Source: Streptomyces globosus
Lineage (GTDB): Bacteria; Actinomycetota; Actinomycetes; Streptomycetales; Streptomycetaceae
Direction: 5' to 3'
DNA length: 64,000 bases
Assembly: GCF_003325375.1 (NCBI RefSeq)
Contig: NZ_CP030864.1
Coordinates: 186,001 to 250,000, forward strand
Shown here: positions 42,325 to 51,739 of the stretch, in pieces
How the letters are laid out: each line of letters opens with the position of its first letter
Position numbering within the stretch: position 1 is the first letter of the stretch
Notes under the pieces: model-generated
Database searches by the model: none
What the model was told of the DNA's origin: nothing
Seen by the model: only the letters and a program-made list of their open reading frames with translations
Position numbers and translations under genes: made by a program

Positions 42325-45300
42325 ATGCACGACGACGCACCGCACTGGAGCGCTTCGCTGTCACCGGCGGCGCGGAGCGTGTGGGCGAAGCACGAGGACA
42401 AGACCTCGAAGTGGCTGCCGCTGTGGCGGCACATGGCGGACTCCGCCGCGATGGCGGAGCGGTTGTGGGACGAGTGGCTGCCGCATCACGTTCGGCGCCT
42501 CGTGGCGGATAGCCTCCCCGACGGCGAGCGCGATGCGCGGCGGCTCGCCGTGTGGCTGGGGGCCGTCCACGACATCGGAAAAGCGACGCCCGCCTTCGCC
42601 TGCCAGGTAGACCAACTCGCCGAGCGTATGAGGTCTGTGGGGCTGGACATGCCCACGCCCCGGCAGTTCGGCGACGCCCGCAGGCGCGCTCCGCACGGCT
42701 TGGCCGGCCAGGCCCTCGTGGAGGAGTGGCTGGAGGGGCGCGGGTGGTCACCACGGGCGGCGATGGCGTTCGCCGGGGCCATCGGCGGGCACCACGGGGT
42801 ACTTCCCGGCCACGAGCACTTCCACGCCCTGCACCAGCATCCCGAGCTCTTGCGCACACCCGGGTCCTCCGACCGCCTGTGGCGCGCCGTGCAGAACGAG
42901 CTGCTCGACGCGGCCACCGCGGCCTATGGAGTGCGGGACCGCCTGCACGACTGGAGCGCGGTCAAGTTGCCCCAGCCGGTGCAGGTCGTGCTGTTGGCCC
43001 TCGTGATCCTCGCGGACTGGATCGCCAGCAACTCCGACCTCTTCCTCCTCTACCCCGAGGAGCGGCACCGCAGCGACGCCGAGCGCATCGAAGCCGCGTG
43101 GCGCGGCATCGAGCTGCCGCCGCCCTGGACCGCGCCGATCGTGGAGGAGGACGTGCGGGGCCTGCTCGAAGCGCGCTTCGGGCTTCCCGCCGTCCGTCCC
43201 CTGCAGGAGGAAGCCGTCCGCTTGGCGCGGGCGACCCCCACCCCGGGCCTGATGATCATCGAGGCGCCGATGGGCGAGGGCAAGACGGAGGCGGCACTCG
43301 CCGTGGCGGAGGTGTTCGCCTCCCGGACGCGGGCCGGCGGCTGCTTCGTCGCACTGCCGACCAGGGCGACGGCCAACGCCATGTACGGCCGCTTCCGCAA
43401 GTGGCTCGACCGTCTTCCGGGCGAGGGGGCACGCACCGTCTACCTGGCCCATTCCAAGGGCTTCCTCGACGACGCCTTCGCGGCGGACCTCCGCGCAGGA
43501 AGCCGTTCTATCGCAGCCGTCGACCTCGACGGGGATCCGACCTCGCTGCGGTCCCTCCGAGACGACCGGTGCGCGGCAGCGTCGGCCCTCGTCGCACACC
43601 AGTGGCTGCGCGGCCGCAAGAAGGGGATGCTGGCACCGTTCGTCGTCGGAACCATCGACCAGCTGCTCTTCGCCGCACTGAAGAGCCGGCATCTGGTGCT
43701 GCGGCACCTGGCCCTGGCCGGCAAGGTCGTCGTCATCGACGAGGTCCACGCCTACGACGCGTACATGAACGCATACCTCGAACGCGTCCTGTCCTGGCTC
43801 GGCCGCTACAAGGTCCCCGTCGTGATGCTGTCCGCAACCTTGCCCGCCGATCGGCGCCGGGCGCTGGCCCTCGCCTACTCCGAGGGGGCCGACGAGGCCG
43901 GAGCCCTCACCGCAACCAGCGCCTATCCACTGATCAGCGTGGTTTCCGAAGGCCGGGAGACGATCGTCGGAACGCCCCCTGCGGCCGCGGGCCGACACCT
44001 CTCGATCACCGTCGAGAAGCTGGACGACGACCCCTCCGCCCTGGCCGACCGCCTGGCGGCCGAACTCGCCGGGGGCGGCTGCGCCCTGGTCGTCCGCAAC
44101 ACCGTCGACCGTGTCCTCCAGAGTGCCGACGTACTGCGCGAACGCTTCGGCCCCGACGCGGTCACCGTGGCCCACTCCCGGTTCACCGACCTCGACCGGG
44201 CCCGCAAGGACGACGACCTCGTCGCCCGGTTCGGCCCGGGGGGCACGCGCCCCGCAGGGCCGCAGCCGCACATCGTGGTCGCGAGCCAGGTCGCGGAGCA
44301 GTCGCTCGACATCGACTTCGACATCCTGGTCACCGACCTCGCCCCCGTCGACCTCGTCCTCCAACGCATGGGGCGGCTGCACCGCCACCAGCGTGGCGAA
44401 GGCCAGGCCGGCCGCCCGGAGCGGCTGCGCGTCCCGAGATGCCTCATCACCGGCGTCGACTGGGATGCAGGACCGCCCAGCCCCGCCGAAGGATCTGCCG
44501 CCGTCTACGGACGGCACGCCCTTCTGCGGTCCCTCGCCGTGCTGCACCCGCATCTCGAAGGCAGGCCCCTCGACCTCCCCGACCGCATCAGCCCCCTCGT
44601 GCAGGCCGCCTACGGCGATACGAGGCCACCCGCCCCCGAGGCCTGGACCGCGGCCGTGGACAGCGCCCGGGGCGAACACGACAGGAACACCGCGGAGAAG
44701 CGTCGGAAGGCGCAGACCTTCCTCCTCGACCAGGCGCGCAGGCCCGGCCGCTCCCTGATCGGCTGGATCGACGCCGGAGTCGGCGACGCGGAAGACACCC
44801 GCGCCGGCCGCGCCCAGGTCAGAGACAGCGAGGAGGCCCTGGAGGTGCTCGTCGTCCAGCGCCGCCGCGACGGCACGTACACCACCCTGCCCTGGCTGGA
44901 CCGGGGCAGGGGCGGGCTCGAACTGCCTCTGGACGCCGTCCCGCCGCCCCGCGCCGCCCGCGCGGCCGTCGCCAGCGCGCTGCGGCTCCCGTACCACTTC
45001 GGCAAGCTGTGGCTCATCGACCAGGTGATCGGCGAACTCGAGCAGTTCTGCCCCGCCGCATGGCAGGCCAAGGAGAGCCACATGCTCGCCGGAGAACTGT
45101 TTCTCGTGCTCGACGAGGACTGCCGCGCCCGGCTGGCAGGCTTCGACCTCCACTACAGCGAGACCGACGGCCTGGAGGTCACTCCGGCCGGCACCAAGGA
45201 CGTGAAGCTGGTGAAAGGCGTTCCCGGATTCGACCTGGTCTCCCGCCCCTGGCTGGGCGTCCAGTTGTGCGACGGTTCCACGGCGGAGCTCTCCCTCAGA

Positions 45301-46857
45301 GAGGTCTTCGCCCGGGCCGCCGGGATCCGGCGGATCGTGGGCGACCTGCCCACGCAGGAATTCGCCCTCATGCGCCTGCTGCTGGCCATCCTCCACGACG
45401 CGGTCGACGGCCCCCCGGACATCGACGCCTGGCAGGACCTGAGCGAAAGCCCGCAACCCCTCGCCGCGGTCGGCCCCTACCTCGACCGCCACCGGGAGCG
45501 GTTCGACCTCCTGCACCCCACCCGGCCGTTCTTCCAAGTCGCGGACCTGCGCACGCAGAAGGACGAAGTGTTCTCCCTGAACCGGATCGTGGCCGACATC
45601 CCGAACGGCGACGCGTTCTTCACCATGCGCCGGCCCGGCGTCGAACGGCTCACCTTCGCCGAAGCCGCCAGGTGGCTCGTCCACGCCCAGGCCTTCGATA
45701 CCTCCGGCATCAAGTCCGGGGCCGTGGGCGACCCCCGTGTGAAGGGCGGCAAGGGCTACCCGCAGGGTGTGGCTTGGGCCGGCAACATCGGAGGACTGTT
45801 CGCCGAAGGCGACAGCCTCCAGCAGACGCTCCTCCTGAATCTGATCCCCGCGGACGGCACGGCCGTCACCACGGTCAAGAACGACCGCCCTGCCTGGCGC
45901 CGGGAGCAGTGCGGTCCCCAGACGCAGGACGACCTCACCACCCGGCCCACAGGGCCTCGCGACCTCTACACCTGGCAGTCCCGGCGCATCCGCCTCCACC
46001 ACGACGGCACCGCAGTCCACGGCGTGGTCCTCTCCTACGGCGACCCCTTGCCGGTGGCGGACGCCCACCGGCACGAACCCCTGAGCGGCTGGCGCCGCAG
46101 CATCCCGCAGGAGAAGAAGCTCGGCCGCTCCCCGGTCTACATGCCCCGCCAGCACGACCCCGCCCGCTCCGCCTGGCGCAGCCTCGCCTCACTCCTTGCC
46201 TCCGTCGGCGAGGAGCAGCCCGGACAGCGGACTGAGCCGGCCCCGTACCTGCGGGCCGGTGTGCTCAAGTGGATCGCCGAACTGACCCACGAACGGCTCC
46301 TCCCACGGGACCTGCTGATCCGGCCCCGGCTGATCGGCGCCGTCTACGGCACACAGCAGTCGGTCATCGACGAAGTGGTCGACGACGCGTTCGCCATGCC
46401 CGTGGTCCTTCTCCACGAACAGGATCAGCGCTACGCGCAGCAGGCCGTCGCGGCAGTCGAGGACAGCACCAAGGCGGTCAACGCCCTCGCGGACCTGGCC
46501 GCAGACCTCGCCGCAGCCTCTCGTAGGGCCGCCGAAGCCCCCCGGGACACGGCCCGCGATCTGGGCTTCGGCCTGCTCGACGGCCCGTACCGCCAGTGGC
46601 TGGCCGGCCTCGGCGACGCACCCGACCCCTCCGACGCGCGTGCTGTCTGGCAGCGGACGGCGTACTGGATCCTCCGCGACACCGCCTCCACTCTGCTCGC
46701 GGACGCCGGCGACACCGGCTGGCTCGACCACGCCCGCTCCGAACGCATTTTCCACGCCCGGCTCAACAAGGCCCTCGGGCTGCGTAACGACACCGCACCA
46801 CTCGACCCGGCCGCACCCGCGTGTGGAGCAGACCCCAGCAAGGAGGCAGTCCGATGA
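42325..46857 (+). CDS. cas3-cas8e: Cas3-Cas8e (Cse1/CasA) fusion protein
   Basis: 1,510-residue fusion of the target-shredding nuclease-helicase with the large Cascade subunit. HD nuclease: GAVHDIGKATP (His82-Asp83) and a later GGHHG. SF2 helicase: Walker A APMGEGKT (314-321), DEVH (472-475), SATLP and QRMGRLHRHQR. The Cse1 part begins near residue 968 with FDLVSRPWLGVQLCDG and runs to the C-terminus. Cas3-Cse1 fusions are known in Streptomyces griseus-type I-E loci; fusion fixes Cas3 recruitment to Cascade. ATG 42325 follows GGGGGATCGAG. It overlaps cse2 by ATGA; all seven cas genes form one operon. Confidence 0.95.
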   Translation: MHDDAPHWSASLSPAARSVWAKHEDKTSKWLPLWRHMADSAAMAERLWDEWLPHHVRRLVADSLPDGERDARRLAVWLGAVHDIGKATPAFACQVDQLAERMRSVGLDMPTPRQFGDARRRAPHGLAGQALVEEWLEGRGWSPRAAMAFAGAIGGHHGVLPGHEHFHALHQHPELLRTPGSSDRLWRAVQNELLDAATAAYGVRDRLHDWSAVKLPQPVQVVLLALVILADWIASNSDLFLLYPEERHRSDAERIEAAWRGIELPPPWTAPIVEEDVRGLLEARFGLPAVRPLQEEAVRLARATPTPGLMIIEAPMGEGKTEAALAVAEVFASRTRAGGCFVALPTRATANAMYGRFRKWLDRLPGEGARTVYLAHSKGFLDDAFAADLRAGSRSIAAVDLDGDPTSLRSLRDDRCAAASALVAHQWLRGRKKGMLAPFVVGTIDQLLFAALKSRHLVLRHLALAGKVVVIDEVHAYDAYMNAYLERVLSWLGRYKVPVVMLSATLPADRRRALALAYSEGADEAGALTATSAYPLISVVSEGRETIVGTPPAAAGRHLSITVEKLDDDPSALADRLAAELAGGGCALVVRNTVDRVLQSADVLRERFGPDAVTVAHSRFTDLDRARKDDDLVARFGPGGTRPAGPQPHIVVASQVAEQSLDIDFDILVTDLAPVDLVLQRMGRLHRHQRGEGQAGRPERLRVPRCLITGVDWDAGPPSPAEGSAAVYGRHALLRSLAVLHPHLEGRPLDLPDRISPLVQAAYGDTRPPAPEAWTAAVDSARGEHDRNTAEKRRKAQTFLLDQARRPGRSLIGWIDAGVGDAEDTRAGRAQVRDSEEALEVLVVQRRRDGTYTTLPWLDRGRGGLELPLDAVPPPRAARAAVASALRLPYHFGKLWLIDQVIGELEQFCPAAWQAKESHMLAGELFLVLDEDCRARLAGFDLHYSETDGLEVTPAGTKDVKLVKGVPGFDLVSRPWLGVQLCDGSTAELSLREVFARAAGIRRIVGDLPTQEFALMRLLLAILHDAVDGPPDIDAWQDLSESPQPLAAVGPYLDRHRERFDLLHPTRPFFQVADLRTQKDEVFSLNRIVADIPNGDAFFTMRRPGVERLTFAEAARWLVHAQAFDTSGIKSGAVGDPRVKGGKGYPQGVAWAGNIGGLFAEGDSLQQTLLLNLIPADGTAVTTVKNDRPAWRREQCGPQTQDDLTTRPTGPRDLYTWQSRRIRLHHDGTAVHGVVLSYGDPLPVADAHRHEPLSGWRRSIPQEKKLGRSPVYMPRQHDPARSAWRSLASLLASVGEEQPGQRTEPAPYLRAGVLKWIAELTHERLLPRDLLIRPRLIGAVYGTQQSVIDEVVDDAFAMPVVLLHEQDQRYAQQAVAAVEDSTKAVNALADLAADLAAASRRAAEAPRDTARDLGFGLLDGPYRQWLAGLGDAPDPSDARAVWQRTAYWILRDTASTLLADAGDTGWLDHARSERIFHARLNKALGLRNDTAPLDPAAPACGADPSKEAVR

Positions 46858-47603
46858 CGGAGACCGCGCCGAGGAGCCCGGCGCCCGCCGAACATCCGGA
46901 ACGCAAACCGGAACGCACCACAGGCGCAGGAACGGAGCACGGGCCGGTCCGCCAAGCCGTCGCCCAGCGCATCCGCACCCTCCAACACGACTACCGCAAC
47001 GACGTATCCCACGCAGTACAAGCCCTCGCACGCCTCCGCAGGGGCATCGGCCGACAGGCGACCGAGACGCCCGACCTGTGGGGCCTCGTGGGCATGGAGC
47101 AGTTCTACGCCACACGGACCGTGCACGGCCGCGGCCGTGTGGACGAAGCCGAGGCACTGCGCGCCGAGCGCGCCGCCCACGTCGCCGTGACCCTGTGGGC
47201 CCTCCACCAGCAGTCCAACCGGGCCAAGCGGATGCACGTGGAGGACGGAGCCTCCCTGGGCACGGCCGTACGACGCCTCATGTCCGGCACCGACTCCGAC
47301 GAGCCGATCCGCAAGCGGCTCGTCCGCGCGGGCACGGCGACGACGTTCGACGTGCTGGCCCAGCGGCTCCGGGAACTGGTCGTACTCCTGCGGGCCGCCG
47401 AGATCCCCCTCGACTACGGCCTGCTCGCCGAGCAGCTCGACCGCTGGCAGCGGCCCGGCGGGCCCGCGCTGGTCCGCCAGGCCTGGGGGCGCAGCTTCCA
47501 CGCCCACCAGCCCGCTGCCGGCCACGGCGCGCAGCAGGACGACGCACCCGGCGGGCCGGTCGAGACCGGCGCCGGCCCGAACGACACGAAGGACGAGACA
47601 TGA
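46854..47603 (+). CDS. cse2: Cascade small subunit Cse2 (CasB/Cas11e)
   Basis: 249 residues, alpha-helical and Arg-rich, with the Cse2 blocks ALARLRRGIGRQATETPDLW and LWALHQQSNRAKRMH plus DVLAQRLRELVVLLRAAEIP, LDYGLLAEQL and the terminal RQAWGRSF. A dimer lines the non-target strand path of Cascade. N- and C-terminal extensions are disordered-looking (Pro/Glu/Gly-rich). It has ATGA overlaps at both ends with its neighbours. Confidence 0.92.
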   Translation: MTETAPRSPAPAEHPERKPERTTGAGTEHGPVRQAVAQRIRTLQHDYRNDVSHAVQALARLRRGIGRQATETPDLWGLVGMEQFYATRTVHGRGRVDEAEALRAERAAHVAVTLWALHQQSNRAKRMHVEDGASLGTAVRRLMSGTDSDEPIRKRLVRAGTATTFDVLAQRLRELVVLLRAAEIPLDYGLLAEQLDRWQRPGGPALVRQAWGRSFHAHQPAAGHGAQQDDAPGGPVETGAGPNDTKDET

Positions 47604-48859
47604 GCCGCACCATCCTCGACGTGCACATCCTCCAGACGGTGCCGCCGAGCAACATCAACAGGGACGACACCGGCGCCCCGAAGAGCGCCGTCTACGGCGG
47701 AGTCCGCCGCTCCAGGGTGTCCAGCCAGGCCTGGAAGAAGGCCACGCGCAACGCCTTCGGGGAACTGCTGGACCCGGCAGACCTGGGCGTCAGGACGAAG
47801 AAGGTCGTGGACGCCCTCACCCGGCGCATCACGGCGCGCGAGACGTCCCTGACCGCCGAGCAGGTGTGGCCGATGGCCGCCGAGGTCATCCAGGTCGCCA
47901 CCGGGGCCAAGATCGAGACCCCGGCGCGCAAGACCGGTGCGAAGGGCGGCAAGGGCGACCCGCGGGGCGAGGGGGCTCCCGAGCCGCAGGCACCCCAGTC
48001 CTCGTACCTGCTGTTCCTCAGCGCCCGCCAGCTCGACCTGCTCGCGGACCTGGCCCTCGAGGGCATCGCGAAGAAAGCCGACCCGAAGGTGCACCTCAAG
48101 GACCCCGAGGTGAAGAGCCGGGCGAAGAAGGCGGCCGCCACCCGGCACTCCGTGGACATCGCCCTCTTCGGCCGGATGGTGGCCGACAACACCGACCTCA
48201 ACGTCGACGCCGCCGCCCAGGTCGCCCACGCCCTCAGCGTCCACCCGGTGGACCTGGAAGCCGACTACTTCACCGCCGTCGACGACCAGAACGGCGACGC
48301 CGAGCCCGGGGCGGGAATGATCGGAACGGTCGACTTCAACTCCGCCACCCTCTACCGCTACGCCGCGGTCGACGTCGACCTGCTCGCCGCCAACCTCGAC
48401 GCCGGCCTGACCGACGACGAACGCCGCGCAGAGCCGGCACCGGGACCTGCACCTGCACCGACTCCGGAGCCGGTGCGCCGTGCGGTCGAAGCCTTCGTCG
48501 AGGCCTTCACCCTCTCCATGCCCAGCGGGAAGATCAACACCTTCGGGAACCACACCCTGCCGGACGCGGTCGTCGTCAAGCTGCGCTCCGCCCGCCCCGT
48601 CAGCTTCGTCGGCGCCTTCGAACGCCCCGTGACCCGGGAAGGCACGGGCGACGGCCACGTCCGGGCAGCCTGCGAGGCCCTCGCGGCACACGTCCCCGCG
48701 GTGGAGGAGTCCTTCGGCGCCGCCGCGGACCACACCTGGATCGTCCGCGTCGGCGAGCAGACCGAAGCCCTGGCACCGCTCGGCGAGCAGGTCAACCTCC
48801 GCGAACTCGTCGGCAGGGTGGGGGACGCCGTCGCGGAACGGATGGGCAAGCGGGGATGA
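47600..48859 (+). CDS. cas7e: Cascade backbone subunit Cas7e (Cse4/CasC)
   Basis: 419-residue RAMP protein polymerising along the crRNA. It begins ILDVHILQTVPPSNINRDDT and has RRSRVSSQAWKKATR (crRNA-binding thumb region), DIALFGRMVADN and GKINTFGNHTLPDAVVV, all Cas7e landmarks. It is longer than E. coli CasC because of a charged, flexible insert (about residues 110-130) and a Pro-rich insert near 275-290. It overlaps both neighbours (ATGA). Confidence 0.95.
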   Translation: MSRTILDVHILQTVPPSNINRDDTGAPKSAVYGGVRRSRVSSQAWKKATRNAFGELLDPADLGVRTKKVVDALTRRITARETSLTAEQVWPMAAEVIQVATGAKIETPARKTGAKGGKGDPRGEGAPEPQAPQSSYLLFLSARQLDLLADLALEGIAKKADPKVHLKDPEVKSRAKKAAATRHSVDIALFGRMVADNTDLNVDAAAQVAHALSVHPVDLEADYFTAVDDQNGDAEPGAGMIGTVDFNSATLYRYAAVDVDLLAANLDAGLTDDERRAEPAPGPAPAPTPEPVRRAVEAFVEAFTLSMPSGKINTFGNHTLPDAVVVKLRSARPVSFVGAFERPVTREGTGDGHVRAACEALAAHVPAVEESFGAAADHTWIVRVGEQTEALAPLGEQVNLRELVGRVGDAVAERMGKRG

Positions 48860-49641
48860 GCGTCCTCGCCCTGCGGCTGGCGGGCCCCCTCCAGGCATGG
48901 GGGTCCTCCGCCCGCTTCGCCCGCCGCACGACGGAGACCGCCCCCACGAAGAGCGGCGTCATCGGCCTGCTCGCCGCCGCACTCGGCCGCCCGCGCAACG
49001 CTGACCTCTCCGACCTGGCCGCCCTCTCCTTCGCCGTACGGATCGACCAGGCCGGCACGCGCGTACGGGACTTCCAGACGGCCCGCCACACCGACACGGG
49101 CAAGGCGATGCCCGTCTCGGAGCGCTTCTACCTGGCAGACGCCGTCTTCGTCGCAGCCGTCGCAGGCGACGACGCGCTCGTGCAGGACCTGCACGCCGCC
49201 GTGCGGGCCCCCGTCCACCTGCCCTACCTCGGACGGCGCTCATGCCCACCGCAAGGGCCCGTCGACCTGGAAATCGTCCGAGCCGCGGACGATCCCGCAG
49301 CAGTGCTGCGCGAGGCGCCGTGGCAGGCCGCCGCATGGCACCAGGAACGGCACCGAAGCCGGCCCTCGGTCCGCCTGACCCTTCTGGCCGAAGCGGCCCC
49401 CGGAGACCCGCACGGCACGGCCCTCCGCGACCAGCCGCTCAGCTTCGCGCCGTCCCACCGCCGCTACGCGCTGCGCACCGTCGTGCAGACATCCGTCGAG
49501 GTGCCGAACCCGCGCTTCCAGCCCGGCGAACGGCACCACGCCACGGCAACCGGGCGGCGTGTGCCCGTGCCCCCACCCCGGCACACCCCCGAAGCCCACC
49601 TCACGCAGCTTCCCCTGCACCTCCCGCCGGACGGCCACTGA
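48856..49641 (+). CDS. cas5e: Cascade subunit Cas5e (CasD)
   Basis: 261-residue RAMP protein that caps the 5' handle of the crRNA. The signature start LALRLAGPLQAWGSSARFARR is followed by TAPTKSGVIGLLAAALGR (Gly-rich Cas5 motif) and YLGRRSCPP. The C-terminal ~30 residues are Pro/His-rich. ATG overlap upstream; its TGA overlaps the cas6e ATG (TGATG). Confidence 0.94.
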   Translation: MSVLALRLAGPLQAWGSSARFARRTTETAPTKSGVIGLLAAALGRPRNADLSDLAALSFAVRIDQAGTRVRDFQTARHTDTGKAMPVSERFYLADAVFVAAVAGDDALVQDLHAAVRAPVHLPYLGRRSCPPQGPVDLEIVRAADDPAAVLREAPWQAAAWHQERHRSRPSVRLTLLAEAAPGDPHGTALRDQPLSFAPSHRRYALRTVVQTSVEVPNPRFQPGERHHATATGRRVPVPPPRHTPEAHLTQLPLHLPPDGH

Positions 49642-50357
49642 TGTACCTGACCCGATTCCGACTCAACACCGCCCGCGCCGGCTCACGCCACCTGCTCGCC
49701 TCACCGCAGCGCATGCACGCCGCCGTGATGTCGTCGTTCGCCGACGTACTGCCCGGCGACCCCCATGCCCCGCGCGTCCTCTGGCGCATCGACCGCAACT
49801 CGCGCGCCGAGGCTCTGCTCTTCATCGTCAGCGAGCAGCGCCCGGACCTCACCCACCTCGTCGAACAGGCCGGCTGGCCGACCACAGCCGCCTGGCAGAC
49901 GTACGAGTACACGTCCTTCCTCGACGGCCTCGCCAAGGGCGGCATCTGGGACTTCCGGCTCACGGCGAACCCCGTCCACCACGTACGCCGCAGCACGGAC
50001 GAGATCCGCAAGCGCACCGCCCATCGCACCCCGCGCCACCAGATGGGGTGGCTGCTGGACCGGCAGGAGCGGGCCGGCTTCCGGGTCCTCGAAACCCCCG
50101 CCGAACGGCGGCGCCTCGCACAGGGGGACGAGCACCAGCTCACCGTCCGCGACGAACAGCGGCACCGCTTCGGCAAGACGGACACCGGCACAGGCCTGGC
50201 GAACCGCGTACCGCTGGTGACCGTCACCTTCGACGGCCGGCTCGAAATCACCGACCCCGAGCTCCTGCGGCGGACTCTGACCCTCGGGCTGGGCAAGGCG
50301 AAGGCGTACGGGTGCGGCCTGATGACCCTGGCTGCGGCGTCAGGGGGCACACGGTGA
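49641..50357 (+). CDS. cas6e: crRNA-processing endonuclease Cas6e (CasE)
   Basis: 238 residues with two ferredoxin-like RAMP folds: MYLTRFRLNTARAGSRHLLA, RMHAAVMSSF (catalytic-His region, His26 by position), LWRIDRNSRAEALLFIVSE and the C-terminal Gly-rich loop LGLGKAKAYGCGLMTL. It cuts pre-crRNA at the base of the repeat stem CCCCGC/GCGGGG, present in both arrays despite their different loops. GTGA overlap with cas1. Confidence 0.95.
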   Translation: MYLTRFRLNTARAGSRHLLASPQRMHAAVMSSFADVLPGDPHAPRVLWRIDRNSRAEALLFIVSEQRPDLTHLVEQAGWPTTAAWQTYEYTSFLDGLAKGGIWDFRLTANPVHHVRRSTDEIRKRTAHRTPRHQMGWLLDRQERAGFRVLETPAERRRLAQGDEHQLTVRDEQRHRFGKTDTGTGLANRVPLVTVTFDGRLEITDPELLRRTLTLGLGKAKAYGCGLMTLAAASGGTR

Positions 50358-51310
50358 CGACCGTGGCTCGGCGCCGTGCCTCGTCCCCGCGCGACCTGAC
50401 GCGCGTCGCGGAGCGCATCTCGTTCGTCTACCTCGAGCGGTGCATCATCCACCGCGACCAGAACGCCATCACGGCCGAGGACGCCGACGGCACCACGCAC
50501 ATCCCCTCCGCCACCATCGGCACCCTGCTGCTCGGCCCGGGCACGCGCATCACCGACCAGGCGATGACCGTGCTCGCCGACAGCGGCACCGCCGTCGCCT
50601 GGGTCGGCGAACACGGCGTGCGCTACTACGCGGGCGGACGCTCCCTGAACCGCTCCTCGGCGCTCGTGGAAGCGCAAGCCACCCGGTGGGCCAACCGCCG
50701 CACGCGCCTGGACGTCGCCCGGGCGATGTACCGGCTGCGGTTCCCCGACGAAGACCCGGCCGGGCTCACCAGGCAGGAGCTGCTGGGCCACGAGGGACGG
50801 CGCCTCAGGGACTGCTACCGCGACCAGGCCGAGCGCACCGGAGTCCCCTGGCACGGACGCAACTACGTTCCCGGCGACTTCGCCGCGAGCGACGCCCCGA
50901 ACCAGGCGGTCACCGCCGCCGCGCAGTGCATGTACGGCGTCTCCCACGCCGTCGTGGCCGCGCTCGGCTGTGCACCGGGGCTGGGCTTCGTGCACTCGGG
51001 GCACGAACTGTCGTTCGTCCTGGACGTGGCCGACTTCTACAAGACGGAGATCGGGATCCCGGTCGCCTTCGACGTGGCGGCGGAAGGCGACCAGGACGTC
51101 GGCCCCCGCACCCGCCGCGCACTGCGCGACACCATCAACAAGACCCGCCTGCTCGACCGCTGCGTCAAGGACATCAAGCGGCTGCTCCTCCCCGACGGGC
51201 CGGCCGGCGCGGACGACGGTCCGGATCAGGCCGACGAGGTCATGCTCCAGTCGGACCACGACCTGATGGTCGCCTCCGGCCGGAACCACGCCGACGAGGT
51301 GACCTGGTGA
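50354..51310 (+). CDS. cas1e: Spacer-acquisition integrase Cas1e
   Basis: 318-residue metal-dependent integrase. Conserved blocks: RISFVYLERCIIHRDQNAIT, GGRSLNRSSALVEAQATRWA (Glu ligand), GVSHAVVAALGCAPGLGFVH (His ligand) and HELSFVLDVADFYKTEIGIP (Asp ligands). With Cas2e it inserts new spacers at the leader end. A GTG start overlaps the cas6e stop; the acidic tail after LLLPDG is usual in actinobacteria. Confidence 0.95.
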   Translation: MTTVARRRASSPRDLTRVAERISFVYLERCIIHRDQNAITAEDADGTTHIPSATIGTLLLGPGTRITDQAMTVLADSGTAVAWVGEHGVRYYAGGRSLNRSSALVEAQATRWANRRTRLDVARAMYRLRFPDEDPAGLTRQELLGHEGRRLRDCYRDQAERTGVPWHGRNYVPGDFAASDAPNQAVTAAAQCMYGVSHAVVAALGCAPGLGFVHSGHELSFVLDVADFYKTEIGIPVAFDVAAEGDQDVGPRTRRALRDTINKTRLLDRCVKDIKRLLLPDGPAGADDGPDQADEVMLQSDHDLMVASGRNHADEVTW

Positions 51311-51657
51311 CGGTGATCGTGCTGACCCAATGCCCGGTCGGCCTGCGCGGCTTCCTGACGCGGTGGCTGCTGGAAATCTCCCCGGGCGTCTTCATCGGAG
51401 GGCCGTCCGCCCGGATCAGGGCGGCGCTGTGGGCGGAGGTGAAGCAGTACGCGGGCATCGGCCGGGCCCTGCTCGCGTACAACACGGACAACGAACAGGG
51501 CTTCGCTTTCGAGACGCACGACCACAAGTGGCACCCGGTCGACCTTGAGGGCCTGACCCTGATCCACCGCCCGAGCGCCCGCACCACACGGCAACCCCAG
51601 CCCCAGCCGGGCTGGAGCAAGGCATCGAAACGCCGCCGCTTTGGCGGCGGCCGATAG
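51307..51657 (+). CDS. cas2e: Spacer-acquisition protein Cas2e
   Basis: 116 residues: VTVIVLTQCPVGLRGFLTRW, LLEISPGVFIGGPSARIRAA and LWAEVKQYAGIGRALLAYNT, all characteristic of the E-subtype Cas2. It forms the central dimer of the Cas1-Cas2 integrase. A hairpin (CGCCGCC/GGCGGCG, 51631-51649) overlaps its final codons and may end the cas operon, 82 bases before array 2. Confidence 0.95.
   Translation: MTVIVLTQCPVGLRGFLTRWLLEISPGVFIGGPSARIRAALWAEVKQYAGIGRALLAYNTDNEQGFAFETHDHKWHPVDLEGLTLIHRPSARTTRQPQPQPGWSKASKRRRFGGGR
51631..51649 (+). terminator. Candidate cas operon terminator
   Basis: CGCCGCC-GCTTT-GGCGGCG hairpin inside the last codons of cas2, before the array 2 leader. Confidence 0.5.
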
Positions 51658-51689
51658 GACGGCAATGCCCCGAAAGTCGCAATCCTTGC

Positions 51690-51739
51690 AAGTGAGTTAA
51701 ACGAGCCGTGCCCCTCCGAAAACCCGCAGCTCACGTAGC
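51690..51739 (+). promoter_or_regulatory. CRISPR array 2 leader
   Basis: A-rich stretch ending GCAGCTCACGTAGC immediately before the first repeat, identical over 14 bases to the array 1 leader end; the remainder differs. Confidence 0.7.
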
